DNA of 15,035 bases. Origin: Clostridia bacterium. GTDB lineage: Bacteria; Bacillota; Clostridia; UMGS1883. The stretch is from positions 1 to 15,035 of the forward strand of contig JAJQCX010000160.1 in the NCBI GenBank assembly GCA_021202495.1. The letters are read 5' to 3'. A model generated the notes under the pieces. The model was not told the DNA's origin. It worked only from the letters and a program-made list of their open reading frames with translations, and did not search any database. Positions 6,615 to 13,724 of this stretch are shown here, in pieces (the first letter of the stretch is position 1; each line of letters begins with the position of its first letter). The position numbers and the translations under genes were made by a program.

Positions 6615-6657
6615 CCGCTCACGATTTTCCGCAGCATTAAAATCCGCGACCACTGCA

Positions 6658-9258
6658 TTAATTTTTTTCAGCCATCCCTACCCGCGAATATGGCTCAAGC
6701 GGCACGCTTGCGCGGCTTGTATTGCACACAAGATAAATTATCTGCCTTTCCTCCGCGAGTTTTCCCAAAAGCGCAAGGGCTTCCCTCGTGTGCTCATCGT
6801 CCAAATTGACAAACGGATCGTCCAAAATTATAAACGGCTTCACGTCTTTAAAAAGCGCATCGGAGAGCGCAAGGCGCATACAAATCATCACAATGTCCGT
6901 CTGCCCCACGCTGAAAAAACCCAGCTCGCGCGACGCGCCGCCGCGGTCGATGCAGACGTTCATTTCGGAATCCATCAAAACCCTCTCGGACGAGCCGCTC
7001 AACGAGGCAATATAGCCGTCAAAGCTTTTCCTTACGCTGTCAAGATACCTTTCCGACAGGCTCTGCCGCGCCTCTTCAAGAAACGCTTTCGTCTTGTCGA
7101 GAGTTTCAACGTCGCGCAGCTCCTTTGAAAGCCTCTCCTTCAATCCTTCAAGCTCGTCCCTCTTCCGCGGGATTTCGTCCGCCTTTTTGCGCAGCTCATT
7201 CGCCGCTTGCAGCTCACGGTTTTTCTCACTTTCAAGTGCGGAAATTTTATCGTGCAATTCCCCCTCGTTTTCTTTCAGCGCTTCAAGATTGTCCTCATTT
7301 TCACCTTGCGCATTTTCAACCGCATCTTTATTTTCCGCATAAAATTTTTCCGTCTCGGCAAGCTTTGCCTCGAACTCCCTTTTTGTTCTTTCTCCTTCGC
7401 GCACGTCGCTACGCAGCGCGTTTAACGTTCCGCGCGCGTCCAAATCAATCGAAACTGCGTATTTTTCATTGAATTGCCGCACCTTTTCCCGCGCCTCGTC
7501 AAGCCTTTTCGCCCTTTGTGCGCTCTCGCGATCAAGCTTTTCAACCGCTTCCTTCGCGCGCTGATATGCGTCGCGCTCCTCCTTGAGCCTTTCGGAAAGT
7601 CCGATTGTATTATCAGCCTCTTCACCGAAATAGGGCGCAAAGCGCTCTTTCAGCCATTTCGCCGCCGCGGCTGCCTCATTTTGCAGCGTTTCAAGCCTTG
7701 CGCGCTTTTCTTTGAGTTTTAAATATGTATCTCTCTTTTCCCGCACCTCGCGCACATCTCGCGCTTCATATTTTGCGGCAAATTCGTAAAGCTTCCTTTC
7801 AAGCGCTTCAATCTCTCTTTCATTTTCCGCACTGCGCGCCCCGTCTGCCTTGTCCCGTGAAATCGCCGCGTTTACGCCCAAATAAGCCGCAAGGATAAAT
7901 AGCAGCACGCCGAGTGCGTCAAGCAGCGCTCCCGCAATGTAAAGCCTGTTTATCAAAAGCGCAACTCCGCCGATTGCCGCGGCAATGCCCACCGCCGCCA
8001 AAATGAACGGCAGACGGCTTTTTTTCGTTTTCTCGCTCCGCGCGTCTGACGCAGGTGCCGCCTTTAATTCGCCTATGCGAATTAACTCCCTTTCCTTTTC
8101 CGCAATCTCCGCATCGGTCGGTACTCCGTCCACAAAAACTCTTTTACCCTCGGAAAGCCGACGCATTTCATCCTCCGAAAGCACATATGCCTTTTTTTCG
8201 CCCTCGATTTCCGTCAGCTCGTTCTGCTTTTTTCTGCATTCGTTTATGAATTCATCGTCCGGCACGCCTTTGCCGAACCTATGCTCTTCTTTCTCGATTA
8301 TTTTTTTCGCCGCGGCACAATCGCCCGCTTCCCTTTCCTGCCCGCGCAGCGCCGCCGCCTCGTCAAAAAGCGGCTCAATCGCCTCAATTTCCGCCTCTTT
8401 CGGAACGCCGTGCGGAAATTTCACGTCATACTCCGCGCACCTTTCCCGCAAAGTGCGGCTTTCCTCTTTTAATTTGCCGTATTGCTTTGCCGCCGCCTTT
8501 CGTGCCGTCGCCTCCGCTGCGCGCGTTATCCTCCCGCGCACCTCTTCAAGCTTTGCTTCATCGGCACATTTTTCCTCTTCAAACGCCGCAATACGGCGGT
8601 TTATCGCCTCCAAATCGGAAAACGGATCTCCGCATTCGCTTAATTCCGATTCCAACTGCGATATTTTTCCCTGCACCTCGGCAACCGAGCCGCCCTCGCC
8701 GCGAAAGAGCTTCAATTCCTTACGCTTTTTTTCAAGCGCCGCGATTGCGTTGTCAAAATTATTTATGTCGTTCGCGTCCTCCACCAAGTCCGTCAGCTTT
8801 GCCTCAATGTTCGGCGTTTTAAACGTCTCCCCGTCGCGCACCTGCGGCATGTAGACGCTCCTCTCAAACGAATCCGCGTCAAGTCCGAATATTTCATCTC
8901 CGATATTTTCACAGTATTTTTCGCACTTCAAATTTGTCCTTTCATCATAAAGCGCAAATTTGTCGCCTTTAGGCGTCGCTCCGAACGTGCGCTCTATGCG
9001 AAACACATCGCCCTCATATTCAAAGACAAGGTTTCCGCCGCAGCGCCCGCCCTGCCACGGGAGGTATTTTTTGCGCTTATTCTTTTCAATCGTCCCTCTC
9101 GCCTTGGGAAATCCGTAAAACATAGCCCGTATAAATTCCGCGAGCGTCGTTTTGCCAAACCCGTTCGCCTCCATTATTGTGGTCAGTCCCTCGTCAACTT
9201 CGAGCGAATAATCGGAAAGTCCGCCGAAATTGTCAATATGACAGCGTATCAGCTTCAC
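6658..9258 (-). CDS. SbcC/YhaN-like AAA ATPase with central membrane hairpin
   Basis: This 866-residue Rad50/SbcC-type ATPase resembles Bacillus YhaN. It has a Walker A-like EANGFGKTT (30-38, with Glu instead of the first Gly), the Q-loop region YMPQVRDGETF (136-146), a signature FFSVGQTDIV (781-790), and Walker B FIILDDPFVNLDDEH (809-823). The H-loop position reads YLVCNTSRA, with Asn where His is usual. Between the heads are long charged coiled coils. Where Rad50 has a zinc hook, two hydrophobic helices (about 416-436 and 440-463) form a likely membrane hairpin. Residues 281-380 hold three GVP motifs at 47-residue intervals. The start is GTG 9258 behind AGGAGG, overlapping the nuclease stop codon as GTGA. 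Together the pair should form an ATP-driven DNA-end-processing complex, probably at the membrane. The role in the cell is inferred from homologues. Confidence 0.9.
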   Translation of the reverse strand: MKLIRCHIDNFGGLSDYSLEVDEGLTTIMEANGFGKTTLAEFIRAMFYGFPKARGTIEKNKRKKYLPWQGGRCGGNLVFEYEGDVFRIERTFGATPKGDKFALYDERTNLKCEKYCENIGDEIFGLDADSFERSVYMPQVRDGETFKTPNIEAKLTDLVEDANDINNFDNAIAALEKKRKELKLFRGEGGSVAEVQGKISQLESELSECGDPFSDLEAINRRIAAFEEEKCADEAKLEEVRGRITRAAEATARKAAAKQYGKLKEESRTLRERCAEYDVKFPHGVPKEAEIEAIEPLFDEAAALRGQEREAGDCAAAKKIIEKEEHRFGKGVPDDEFINECRKKQNELTEIEGEKKAYVLSEDEMRRLSEGKRVFVDGVPTDAEIAEKERELIRIGELKAAPASDARSEKTKKSRLPFILAAVGIAAAIGGVALLINRLYIAGALLDALGVLLFILAAYLGVNAAISRDKADGARSAENEREIEALERKLYEFAAKYEARDVREVREKRDTYLKLKEKRARLETLQNEAAAAAKWLKERFAPYFGEEADNTIGLSERLKEERDAYQRAKEAVEKLDRESAQRAKRLDEAREKVRQFNEKYAVSIDLDARGTLNALRSDVREGERTKREFEAKLAETEKFYAENKDAVENAQGENEDNLEALKENEGELHDKISALESEKNRELQAANELRKKADEIPRKRDELEGLKERLSKELRDVETLDKTKAFLEEARQSLSERYLDSVRKSFDGYIASLSGSSERVLMDSEMNVCIDRGGASRELGFFSVGQTDIVMICMRLALSDALFKDVKPFIILDDPFVNLDDEHTREALALLGKLAEERQIIYLVCNTSRASVPLEPYSRVGMAEKN
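6680..6710. repeat. 31-bp direct repeat, copy inside the ATPase 3' end
   Basis: This is the second copy of the 31-bp repeat. It encodes the ASVPLEPYSRV segment near the ATPase C-terminus (residues 850-860). Confidence 0.85.
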
Positions 9259-10319
9259 AGCGTAACCTCCTCCCCCGTCAGCGCTTTAATTCCGCACATG
9301 ATTATTTTATCTTTCTCTTCCGCATCCAAATCCGCGCTCAAAACTTTTCTCACAAATTCACCCTTCAGCGAAATGTCATTCTCATAGGTCTTTTTCTCAA
9401 TTTCAAGTCTGCTTTCGTCCTTTATCTTGACAAAATAGAATTTCTCCTCCACGCTCCGGCGCAGAAAGCGTAAATCTTTCTGCGTTTCGGGCGTATAAAA
9501 GCCCGTGAGCGTAAATTTCACAAGGCTATCCTTGGGCACGCCCTCCGCCGCGCTTTCCATCGCCGCCGAAATTTCGCTCACCGTCACCAAACCTGTAATA
9601 TCAACCGCTATGTCATACAGCTTTCTTTTCGCGAACGGCACAAATTCCGACAAAACCTTTCCCTTTTCCGCTTTAAGCATGACAAATCCCTTTTCGCCGC
9701 ACTCGTCAAACCCGCGCCCCTCCAAGCAGCCGCAGTAGCAATAAATGCCCCTGTCGTCAAGCTTTTCCTTCGCATAGCTGTGCAAATGCCCGAGCGCGAG
9801 ATAATCGATGTTTTTCCCTTTCAAGAGCGGCAGGCAAACCAAGTCCTCCCCACTCCGGGTTGAAACCTGCCCGTGCAGCATTACGATGTTTGTACTTTTT
9901 TCGTCAAGCTTCAATGCGTGGTATGCTTCCTCTTCGCACGCTTCCGCGCCCGCAATCGTAACGTCATCATATGTATAATACGTCCAATCCTCAGAAAACA
10001 GCTTCAAATTTTTCGGCAGCTCGCGCCCAAAAAACGCCCTTTTGCTCTCGTCGTGATTGCCGCGCAGATACAAAAAGTCAATCTCCTCCGCTCCTTTAAC
10101 CGCGTCAAGCACAACGCCCGCCGTTTGCGTGCTCACTCTTTCCGTGTCAAACATATCGCCCGCAATCATGACGACCATCACGCCGTTTTCCTTTGCGTAA
10201 TCGACCATTCTCAAAAACGCTGCGCAAAGCTCGTTTCCCCGCTCCCTTGCCTTATCCTGCGGCAAATTCGACTCCATTTTAGAATCCAAATGCAAATCCG
10301 CACAATGTATAATTTTCAT
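9255..10319 (-). CDS. SbcD/YhaO-like metallophosphoesterase exonuclease
   Basis: This 354-residue calcineurin-like phosphoesterase is the nuclease partner of the ATPase encoded next. All two-metal motifs are intact: D8-x-H10 (CADLHLDS), GD at 54-55 (IAGDMFD), GNHD at 87-90, H149 (MLHGQ), and GHLH at 177-180. The C-terminal third (about 240-354) is the capping and ATPase-binding region, rich in charged residues. I chose ATG 10319 because GAGGTGGGGAG precedes it and MKIIHCADLHLD is the standard family start; the GTG at 10331 lies within that ribosome site. The stop overlaps the ATPase start by 4 bp. SbcCD-type complexes trim hairpins and blocked DNA ends. No clear promoter of its own is visible after the gap terminator, only a weak TATAAA near 10385, so some transcription may read through from gap. 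Confidence 0.92.
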   Translation of the reverse strand: MKIIHCADLHLDSKMESNLPQDKARERGNELCAAFLRMVDYAKENGVMVVMIAGDMFDTERVSTQTAGVVLDAVKGAEEIDFLYLRGNHDESKRAFFGRELPKNLKLFSEDWTYYTYDDVTIAGAEACEEEAYHALKLDEKSTNIVMLHGQVSTRSGEDLVCLPLLKGKNIDYLALGHLHSYAKEKLDDRGIYCYCGCLEGRGFDECGEKGFVMLKAEKGKVLSEFVPFAKRKLYDIAVDITGLVTVSEISAAMESAAEGVPKDSLVKFTLTGFYTPETQKDLRFLRRSVEEKFYFVKIKDESRLEIEKKTYENDISLKGEFVRKVLSADLDAEEKDKIIMCGIKALTGEEVTL

Positions 10320-10342
10320 ATTGCTCCCCACCTCTGAATGTT

Positions 10343-10379
10343 AAAAATCGCCCCTCTGTTTTTCTCTGACAGAGAGGCG
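10343..10379 (-). terminator. intrinsic terminator of gap
   Basis: The arms 10349-10358 and 10370-10379 form a 10-bp stem, with a G-U wobble when read as minus-strand RNA. Five T follow on the minus strand (10347-10343). It sits between gap and the nuclease operon. The plus strand also carries six T just after the stem. Confidence 0.8.
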
Positions 10380-10451
10380 GTTTTTTATATGGTTTTAATC
10401 AATTGACGAACACAACGCTCCGCGCTGTCCCCGTGCGGCGAAGCCACTTTA

Positions 10452-11483
10452 TTAGCCGAGTTCTGCAAAGTACTTAATGGTTCTAACCATCTGGCTGGTG
10501 TAGCTGTTCTCGTTGTCGTACCACGAAACAACCTGAACCTCATAGAGGTCGTCGGCAATCTTAGCTACCATTGTCTGAGTAGCGTCAAAGAGCGAGCCGT
10601 ATCTCATGCCGATAACGTCGGAGGAAACGATAGGATCCTCGTTGTAGCCAAACGAAGCCGAAGCTGCAGCCTTCATAGCCGCGTTGATGCCTTCCTTCGT
10701 AACGTCAGCGCCCTTAACAACAGCCGTAAGTAATGTTGTCGAGCCTGTCGGAACGGGAACTCTCTGAGCCGAGCCGATGAGCTTGCCGTTAAGTTCGGGA
10801 ATAACAAGACCGATAGCCTTAGCTGCGCCTGTCGAGTTGGGAACGATGTTTGCAGCGCCTGCGCGAGCACGGCGAAGGTCGCCCTTTCTGTGCGGACCGT
10901 CAAGGATCATCTGGTCGCCTGTGTAAGCGTGGATTGTGGACATAATACCCGACTGAATGGGAGCGTAGTCGTTAAGAGCCTTAGCCATGGGAGCCAAGCA
11001 GTTTGTCGTGCAGGATGCAGCGGAAATAATCTGATCCTCAGGTGTAAGCGTCTTCTCGTTTACGCTGAACACGATTGTCTTAAGGTCGTTGCCTGCCGGA
11101 GCGGAAATAACAACCTTCTTTGCGCCTGCCTGAATGTGAGCCATGCTCTTTTCCTTAGAGGTATAGAAGCCTGTGCACTCAAGAACAACGTCAACGCCAA
11201 TCTCTCCCCAGGGAAGGTCTGCCGCGTTCTTCTCACTGTAAATAGTGATTTCCTTGCCGTCAACAACGATAGCGCCCTCTTTAGCCTCAACCGTATGTGC
11301 GCCCTCGCCTATCTTGCCGCAGTAACCGCCCTGCGCCGTGTCATACTTCAAAAGGTGAGCGAGCATCTTGGGATCTGTAAGATCGTTGATTGCCACTACC
11401 TCATACCCCTCTGCGCCAAACATCTGTCTGAACGCGAGACGGCCTATACGGCCGAAACCATTGATTGCAACTTTAACTGCCAT
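10452..11483 (-). CDS. gap: glyceraldehyde-3-phosphate dehydrogenase (NAD, glycolytic)
   Basis: This 343-residue enzyme oxidises glyceraldehyde 3-phosphate to 1,3-bisphosphoglycerate in cytosolic glycolysis. The N-terminal Rossmann motif INGFGRIGR (7-15) and D34 (INDLTD) indicate preference for NAD over NADP. The catalytic SAASCTTNC holds C158, and H185 (TIHAYTGD) is the general base. The phosphate-binding LRRARAGAANIVP and the C-terminal SWYDNENSYTSQMV are intact. The length is typical. The start ATG 11483 has AGGAGG 8-9 nt upstream. It is a monocistronic-looking gene with its own promoter, a dyad over the -35 and a downstream terminator. No other glycolytic gene is adjacent in the window. 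Several codons (GCT, GTT, AAG) differ from its GC-rich neighbours, as expected for a highly expressed gene. Confidence 0.98.
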   Translation of the reverse strand: MAVKVAINGFGRIGRLAFRQMFGAEGYEVVAINDLTDPKMLAHLLKYDTAQGGYCGKIGEGAHTVEAKEGAIVVDGKEITIYSEKNAADLPWGEIGVDVVLECTGFYTSKEKSMAHIQAGAKKVVISAPAGNDLKTIVFSVNEKTLTPEDQIISAASCTTNCLAPMAKALNDYAPIQSGIMSTIHAYTGDQMILDGPHRKGDLRRARAGAANIVPNSTGAAKAIGLVIPELNGKLIGSAQRVPVPTGSTTLLTAVVKGADVTKEGINAAMKAAASASFGYNEDPIVSSDVIGMRYGSLFDATQTMVAKIADDLYEVQVVSWYDNENSYTSQMVRTIKYFAELG

Positions 11484-11520
11484 GATAATGACCTCCTATA
11501 AAAAATTATGCATAATTTAT

Positions 11521-11549
11521 ATAATAACGGCTCTCGCCCCTATTACCAA
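11521..11549 (-). promoter_or_regulatory. probable gap promoter
   Basis: On the minus strand TTGGTA (11549-11544) and TATTAT (11526-11521) are 17 bp apart, followed by an AT-rich leader of about 30 nt with AGGAGG. A second -10-like CATAAT near 11509 is a possible alternative. Confidence 0.55.
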
Positions 11550-11560
11550 CATGCTGTTGG
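11546..11560. promoter_or_regulatory. short dyad overlapping the gap -35
   Basis: CCAACA-TGC-TGTTGG is a perfect 6-bp-arm inverted repeat that overlaps the probable -35 hexamer of gap. It could be a binding site for a regulator of glycolysis, but the regulator is not in the window and a chance palindrome is possible. Confidence 0.4.
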
Positions 11561-11618
11561 ATCCGCCTTCGCGCACTCAAGATTGTGATAATCTCAGAAT
11601 TAGACGCACGCGGCATTA

Positions 11619-11644
11619 ATTGGGCGGCTTTCGCTCCGCCCAAT
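11619..11644. terminator. stem-loop after the cyclophilin gene
   Basis: ATTGGGCGG (11619-11627) and CCGCCCAAT (11636-11644) form a 9-bp GC-rich stem with an 8-nt loop, starting 5 nt after the cyclophilin stop on the minus strand. The downstream T content on that strand is weak (AATTAAT), while five T follow on the plus strand. It may act as a terminator or as a 3' stabilising hairpin. Confidence 0.55.
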
Positions 11645-11648
11645 GTTT

Positions 11649-12287
11649 TTATTCTTCCGTATCTACTATTCTTATCGTCTTAATTGCCGGCGGGTCTATC
11701 GGGGTTTGTCCGTCTTCCGCCGAAACGGGGGTTTCCGCAATCTCGTCGACAACGTCCATACCGTCTATAACTCTGCCGAATGCGGCATACTGTCCGTCAA
11801 GATATGTGCCGTCCTCGTGCATGATGAAGAACTGGCTTCCCGCGCTGTCGTAGTCGAGGCTTCTTGCCATCGAAATAACGCCGCGCTCATGTGAAATATT
11901 GTTTTCAACGCCGTTTTCCGAAAATTCGCCCTTTATCGTATAGCCCGGACCGCCCGTGCCGTTGCCCAGCGGATCGCCGCCCTGTATCATAAAGCCCGAA
12001 ATAATGCGGTGGAACGTCAAGCCGTCATAAAAGCCCTCGTTTGCGAGGTTCACAAAGTTCTCCACCGTTATCGGCGCAACATCGGGATAAAGCTCAAGGG
12101 TAATTTCGCCGCCCGATTCCATTTCAATAACAGCTATCACAGTATCACCCTCTTCCCAGTCGTTCTCCGCCTCCTGAACGGCGTCGCTCGCCGCCTCTGT
12201 CGGCTCTTCCTCATTTGTGCTTCCGCCGCAGCCCGTCATGCAAAACGCCAGCGCTCCCGAAAGCATAAGTGCAAAAATTTTTTTCAT
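11649..12287 (-). CDS. lipoprotein peptidyl-prolyl cis-trans isomerase (cyclophilin)
   Basis: This 212-residue exported lipoprotein helps extracytoplasmic proteins fold by isomerising prolyl bonds. Residues 1-19 form a signal peptide ending in the lipobox FCMTGC, with C20 as the lipidation site. An acidic Glu/Ala-rich linker (about 24-45) follows. The cyclophilin domain (about 48-210) contains FHRIISGFMIQGGDP with the catalytic Arg, SAGSQFFIMH, and LDGQYAAFGRVIDGMDVVD. I chose ATG 12287 because AAAGGAG stands upstream and the signal peptide begins there; an upstream extension to 12341 would cross the promoter. It has its own promoter and lies 85 bp downstream of the wall-ligase gene on the same strand, consistent with a shared cell-envelope theme. 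Confidence 0.95.
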   Translation of the reverse strand: MKKIFALMLSGALAFCMTGCGGSTNEEEPTEAASDAVQEAENDWEEGDTVIAVIEMESGGEITLELYPDVAPITVENFVNLANEGFYDGLTFHRIISGFMIQGGDPLGNGTGGPGYTIKGEFSENGVENNISHERGVISMARSLDYDSAGSQFFIMHEDGTYLDGQYAAFGRVIDGMDVVDEIAETPVSAEDGQTPIDPPAIKTIRIVDTEE

Positions 12288-12308
12288 GCCTCTTTGTCTC
12301 CTTTTCCT

Positions 12309-12337
12309 ATTATACCCATGATTTGATATATTTTCAA
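12309..12337 (-). promoter_or_regulatory. promoter of the cyclophilin gene
   Basis: On the minus strand TTGAAA (12337-12332) and TATAAT (12314-12309) are 17 bp apart, giving a short leader before ATG 12287. Confidence 0.7.
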
Positions 12338-12372
12338 GCACTTTTTGGTCTTTTTTAATAAAAATTCACTTT

Positions 12373-13287
12373 TTATTGACCGTCTATGCTTGTATTCGTG
12401 AATATTGTGTCTATCATCGTCTTAAGCTCGTTCTCATAATAGACATAATACGAAACCTCGCCTATATATTTTCCCTCGCCCGGCACGGTATATGTGTTGT
12501 AATTTTCCTTATCTATCGAAAGAAGGTTCTTTCCCGCCGAAAGCATATTCGCTCCCGTCATATTAGTCGAAGAATTTTCCGAAATTATCGAATAAACCTC
12601 CGGTATCTTCAAAACGTATTTTGCCGAAAGCTTCTGATCGACAATCGCCATAAAGAAGTTGTGCTGAACCTCTATTCTGCCCAAATCGCCGTTTGCGTAG
12701 CGGCGGAAACGCACAAGCTGCTCCGCTTTGTCGCCATCAAGGTGCTGATAGCCCGCCTTTAAATGTATATACAAATCCTGCAGCGGGTCTTCGTAATCCA
12801 TGTCCTGCGGCACATCGAAATCCACGCCGTCAAGCGCGTCTATCACGTCTCTGAACGCCTGCGTGTTTATCAAAAAGTAATAGTGTACCGGCAGCCCCGT
12901 CAGCTCCTTCACGGTTTTAATCGTCTGCTCCACGCCGCCGTGGTTATACGCCGAATTTATCTTCATCATCGTGCCGTTGACACTCACTCTCGTGTCGCGC
13001 GGAATTGAAAGCATGTTCATCTCATGCTCTATCGTATCTATTTGGCAGAGCATTATAACGTCCGTCAAATGCGCCTCCACGTCAATGCCCAACACAAGTA
13101 TATTATAAGGCTGGCTCGCTTCCACCTCGTCAATGCCCTCGACATATTCGTCATATGTCCCGTCCGGCATATTTGAAAACTCGCCCCACTCCGTATTTAA
13201 GAAATTATATGCCACGATGCCGAATGCAAAAAGCACAAACACCAGCGTCGATACGCCCACTATCGCCAAATACCTCTTTACGTTCAT
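12373..13287 (-). CDS. LytR-CpsA-Psr (LCP) family wall glycopolymer ligase
   Basis: This 304-residue membrane-anchored protein of the LCP family transfers teichoic acid or capsule precursors from lipid carriers to peptidoglycan at the outer face of the membrane. One N-terminal transmembrane helix (about 7-29) is followed by a linker and the LCP domain (about 60-295). Visible motifs are NILVLGID (62-69), LTDVIML with D76, LSIPRDTRV (93-101), KINSAYNHGG (109-118) and VRFRRYANGDLGR (192-204), which carry the Asp and Arg residues that bind Mg2+ and pyrophosphate. The Arg that usually precedes the first Ser/Thr-Asp (R-S-D-T) reads Leu here (H-L-T-D). The start ATG 13287 is fixed by a stop codon 9 nt upstream, but its ribosome site is poor (GAGG directly abutting). 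An 8-codon ORF at 13324-13298 in the leader might affect translation. Confidence 0.92.
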   Translation of the reverse strand: MNVKRYLAIVGVSTLVFVLFAFGIVAYNFLNTEWGEFSNMPDGTYDEYVEGIDEVEASQPYNILVLGIDVEAHLTDVIMLCQIDTIEHEMNMLSIPRDTRVSVNGTMMKINSAYNHGGVEQTIKTVKELTGLPVHYYFLINTQAFRDVIDALDGVDFDVPQDMDYEDPLQDLYIHLKAGYQHLDGDKAEQLVRFRRYANGDLGRIEVQHNFFMAIVDQKLSAKYVLKIPEVYSIISENSSTNMTGANMLSAGKNLLSIDKENYNTYTVPGEGKYIGEVSYYVYYENELKTMIDTIFTNTSIDGQ

Positions 13288-13388
13288 CCTCGTTTACTCA
13301 GCCCTTTCGCTCCGAACGCCTCATCCTAAATCAGTTCAAATACACATGCAAAGAGAATCTATCTCCCCCATAGACCCCATTCTATAAT

Positions 13389-13417
13389 ATATTATCTCAC
13401 CGCACCGTCAAAGTCAA
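13389..13417 (-). promoter_or_regulatory. probable promoter of the LCP gene
   Basis: On the minus strand TTGACT (13417-13412) and TAATAT (13394-13389) are 17 bp apart. The leader would be about 95 nt, long for this window, with no strong ribosome site at its end. Confidence 0.6.
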
Positions 13418-13493
13418 GCATTATTTTTCCTCAAATGTGATACAGTCTGAACTTGTAAAAAGTTTCGCCTAAATGTAAATTTTTTTCGCACAA

Positions 13494-13530
13494 AATGAAA
13501 AAGAAACCTCCTTTGAGATTTCTTTTCATT
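13494..13530. terminator. long inverted repeat, probable bidirectional terminator
   Basis: AATGAAAAAGAAACCTC (13494-13510) pairs with GAGATTTCTTTTCATT (13515-13530) across a short loop, with one bulged base and one wobble or mismatch. The A/T-rich outer part supplies T-tracts on both strands. It would end minus-strand transcription coming from the repeat region before the LCP promoter. Confidence 0.55.
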
Positions 13531-13537
13531 TCACTGT

Positions 13538-13660
13538 GTCATTCCTAAGCTGTCATTTACGTCGTTCCCAAGATGTCTTACGTCGTTCCTAAGATGCTTT
13601 CTGTCGCTCCAAAGTTGTCTTTTGTCGTTCCCAAAGATGCTTGATGTCATTCCTAAGCTG
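13538..13660. repeat. six tandem repeats of 21-23 bp
   Basis: Units begin at 13538, 13561, 13582, 13603, 13624 and 13646, each starting with a degenerate form of GTCGTTCCTAAGATG. The core GTC[AG]-[CT]-TCC-[CT]-AAG is best kept; the 6-8 bases between cores vary. Three central periods are exactly 21 bp and the outer ones 22-23 bp, which breaks any continuous reading frame. No spacer-repeat alternation is seen, so this is not a CRISPR array. It directly follows the small transcription unit at 13653-13753. Confidence 0.85.
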
Positions 13661-13703
13661 TATAAAACAAAAAAAGAAACACAGGTACGCGCACCGCGTA
13701 CAT
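13653..13703 (-). CDS. possible 16-residue hydrophobic peptide (mini-ORF)
   Basis: The minus strand reads MYAVRVPVFLFLFYTA and then stop. It starts at ATG 13703 with AAGGGAG (13714-13708) four bases upstream and a perfect promoter before that. The peptide would be one short hydrophobic segment. Against a protein role, codons 2-7 coincide with a perfect hairpin and codons 9-14 with a T-rich tract, so the Phe/Leu run may be only the translation of a terminator. I do not recognise the peptide family. Either a translated small peptide, a leader ORF or a non-coding small RNA is possible. Confidence 0.35.
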   Translation of the reverse strand: MYAVRVPVFLFLFYTA

Positions 13704-13718
13704 ATGTCTCCCTTGACA
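13669..13718 (-). ncRNA. candidate small transcript ending in a hairpin
   Basis: From the predicted start near 13718 the minus-strand RNA would run about 17 nt, then form GTACGCG-GTG-CGCGTAC (13701-13685, perfect 7-bp stem), then enter a T-rich tract (13679-13669) five bases after the stem. That is a complete promoter-to-terminator unit of roughly 50 nt. The gap between stem and T-run makes the terminator imperfect, so read-through into the tandem repeats is possible. Confidence 0.4.
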
Positions 13719-13724
13719 AAACCT

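Noticed and set aside
7985..8854. Plus-strand open frame of 289 codons, rich in Ser and Phe
   Set aside because: It is antisense to the well-supported ATPase gene, has no ribosome site or domain, and its composition is that of a complementary frame of Glu/Lys-rich coiled coil.
10890..11501. Plus-strand open frame of 203 codons opposite gap
   Set aside because: It is a shadow of a highly conserved enzyme gene and has no initiation signals.
12288..12341. N-terminal extension of the cyclophilin
   Set aside because: It would cross the -10 and -35 boxes and displace the signal peptide from the N-terminus.
13298..13324. 8-codon upstream ORF in the LCP leader
   Set aside because: It lacks a usable ribosome site and is short enough to arise by chance. 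I mention it in the LCP entry but do not list it as a gene.
13538..13660. Tandem repeats read as a CRISPR array
   Set aside because: The unit is only 21-23 bp and repeats directly with no unique 30-40 bp spacers, and no cas gene is near.
13531..13719. Minus-strand frame of 62 codons with GNDV/HLG heptad-like repeats
   Set aside because: It is the translation of the tandem repeat. The outer periods of 22 and 23 bp break the frame and no start signal fits.
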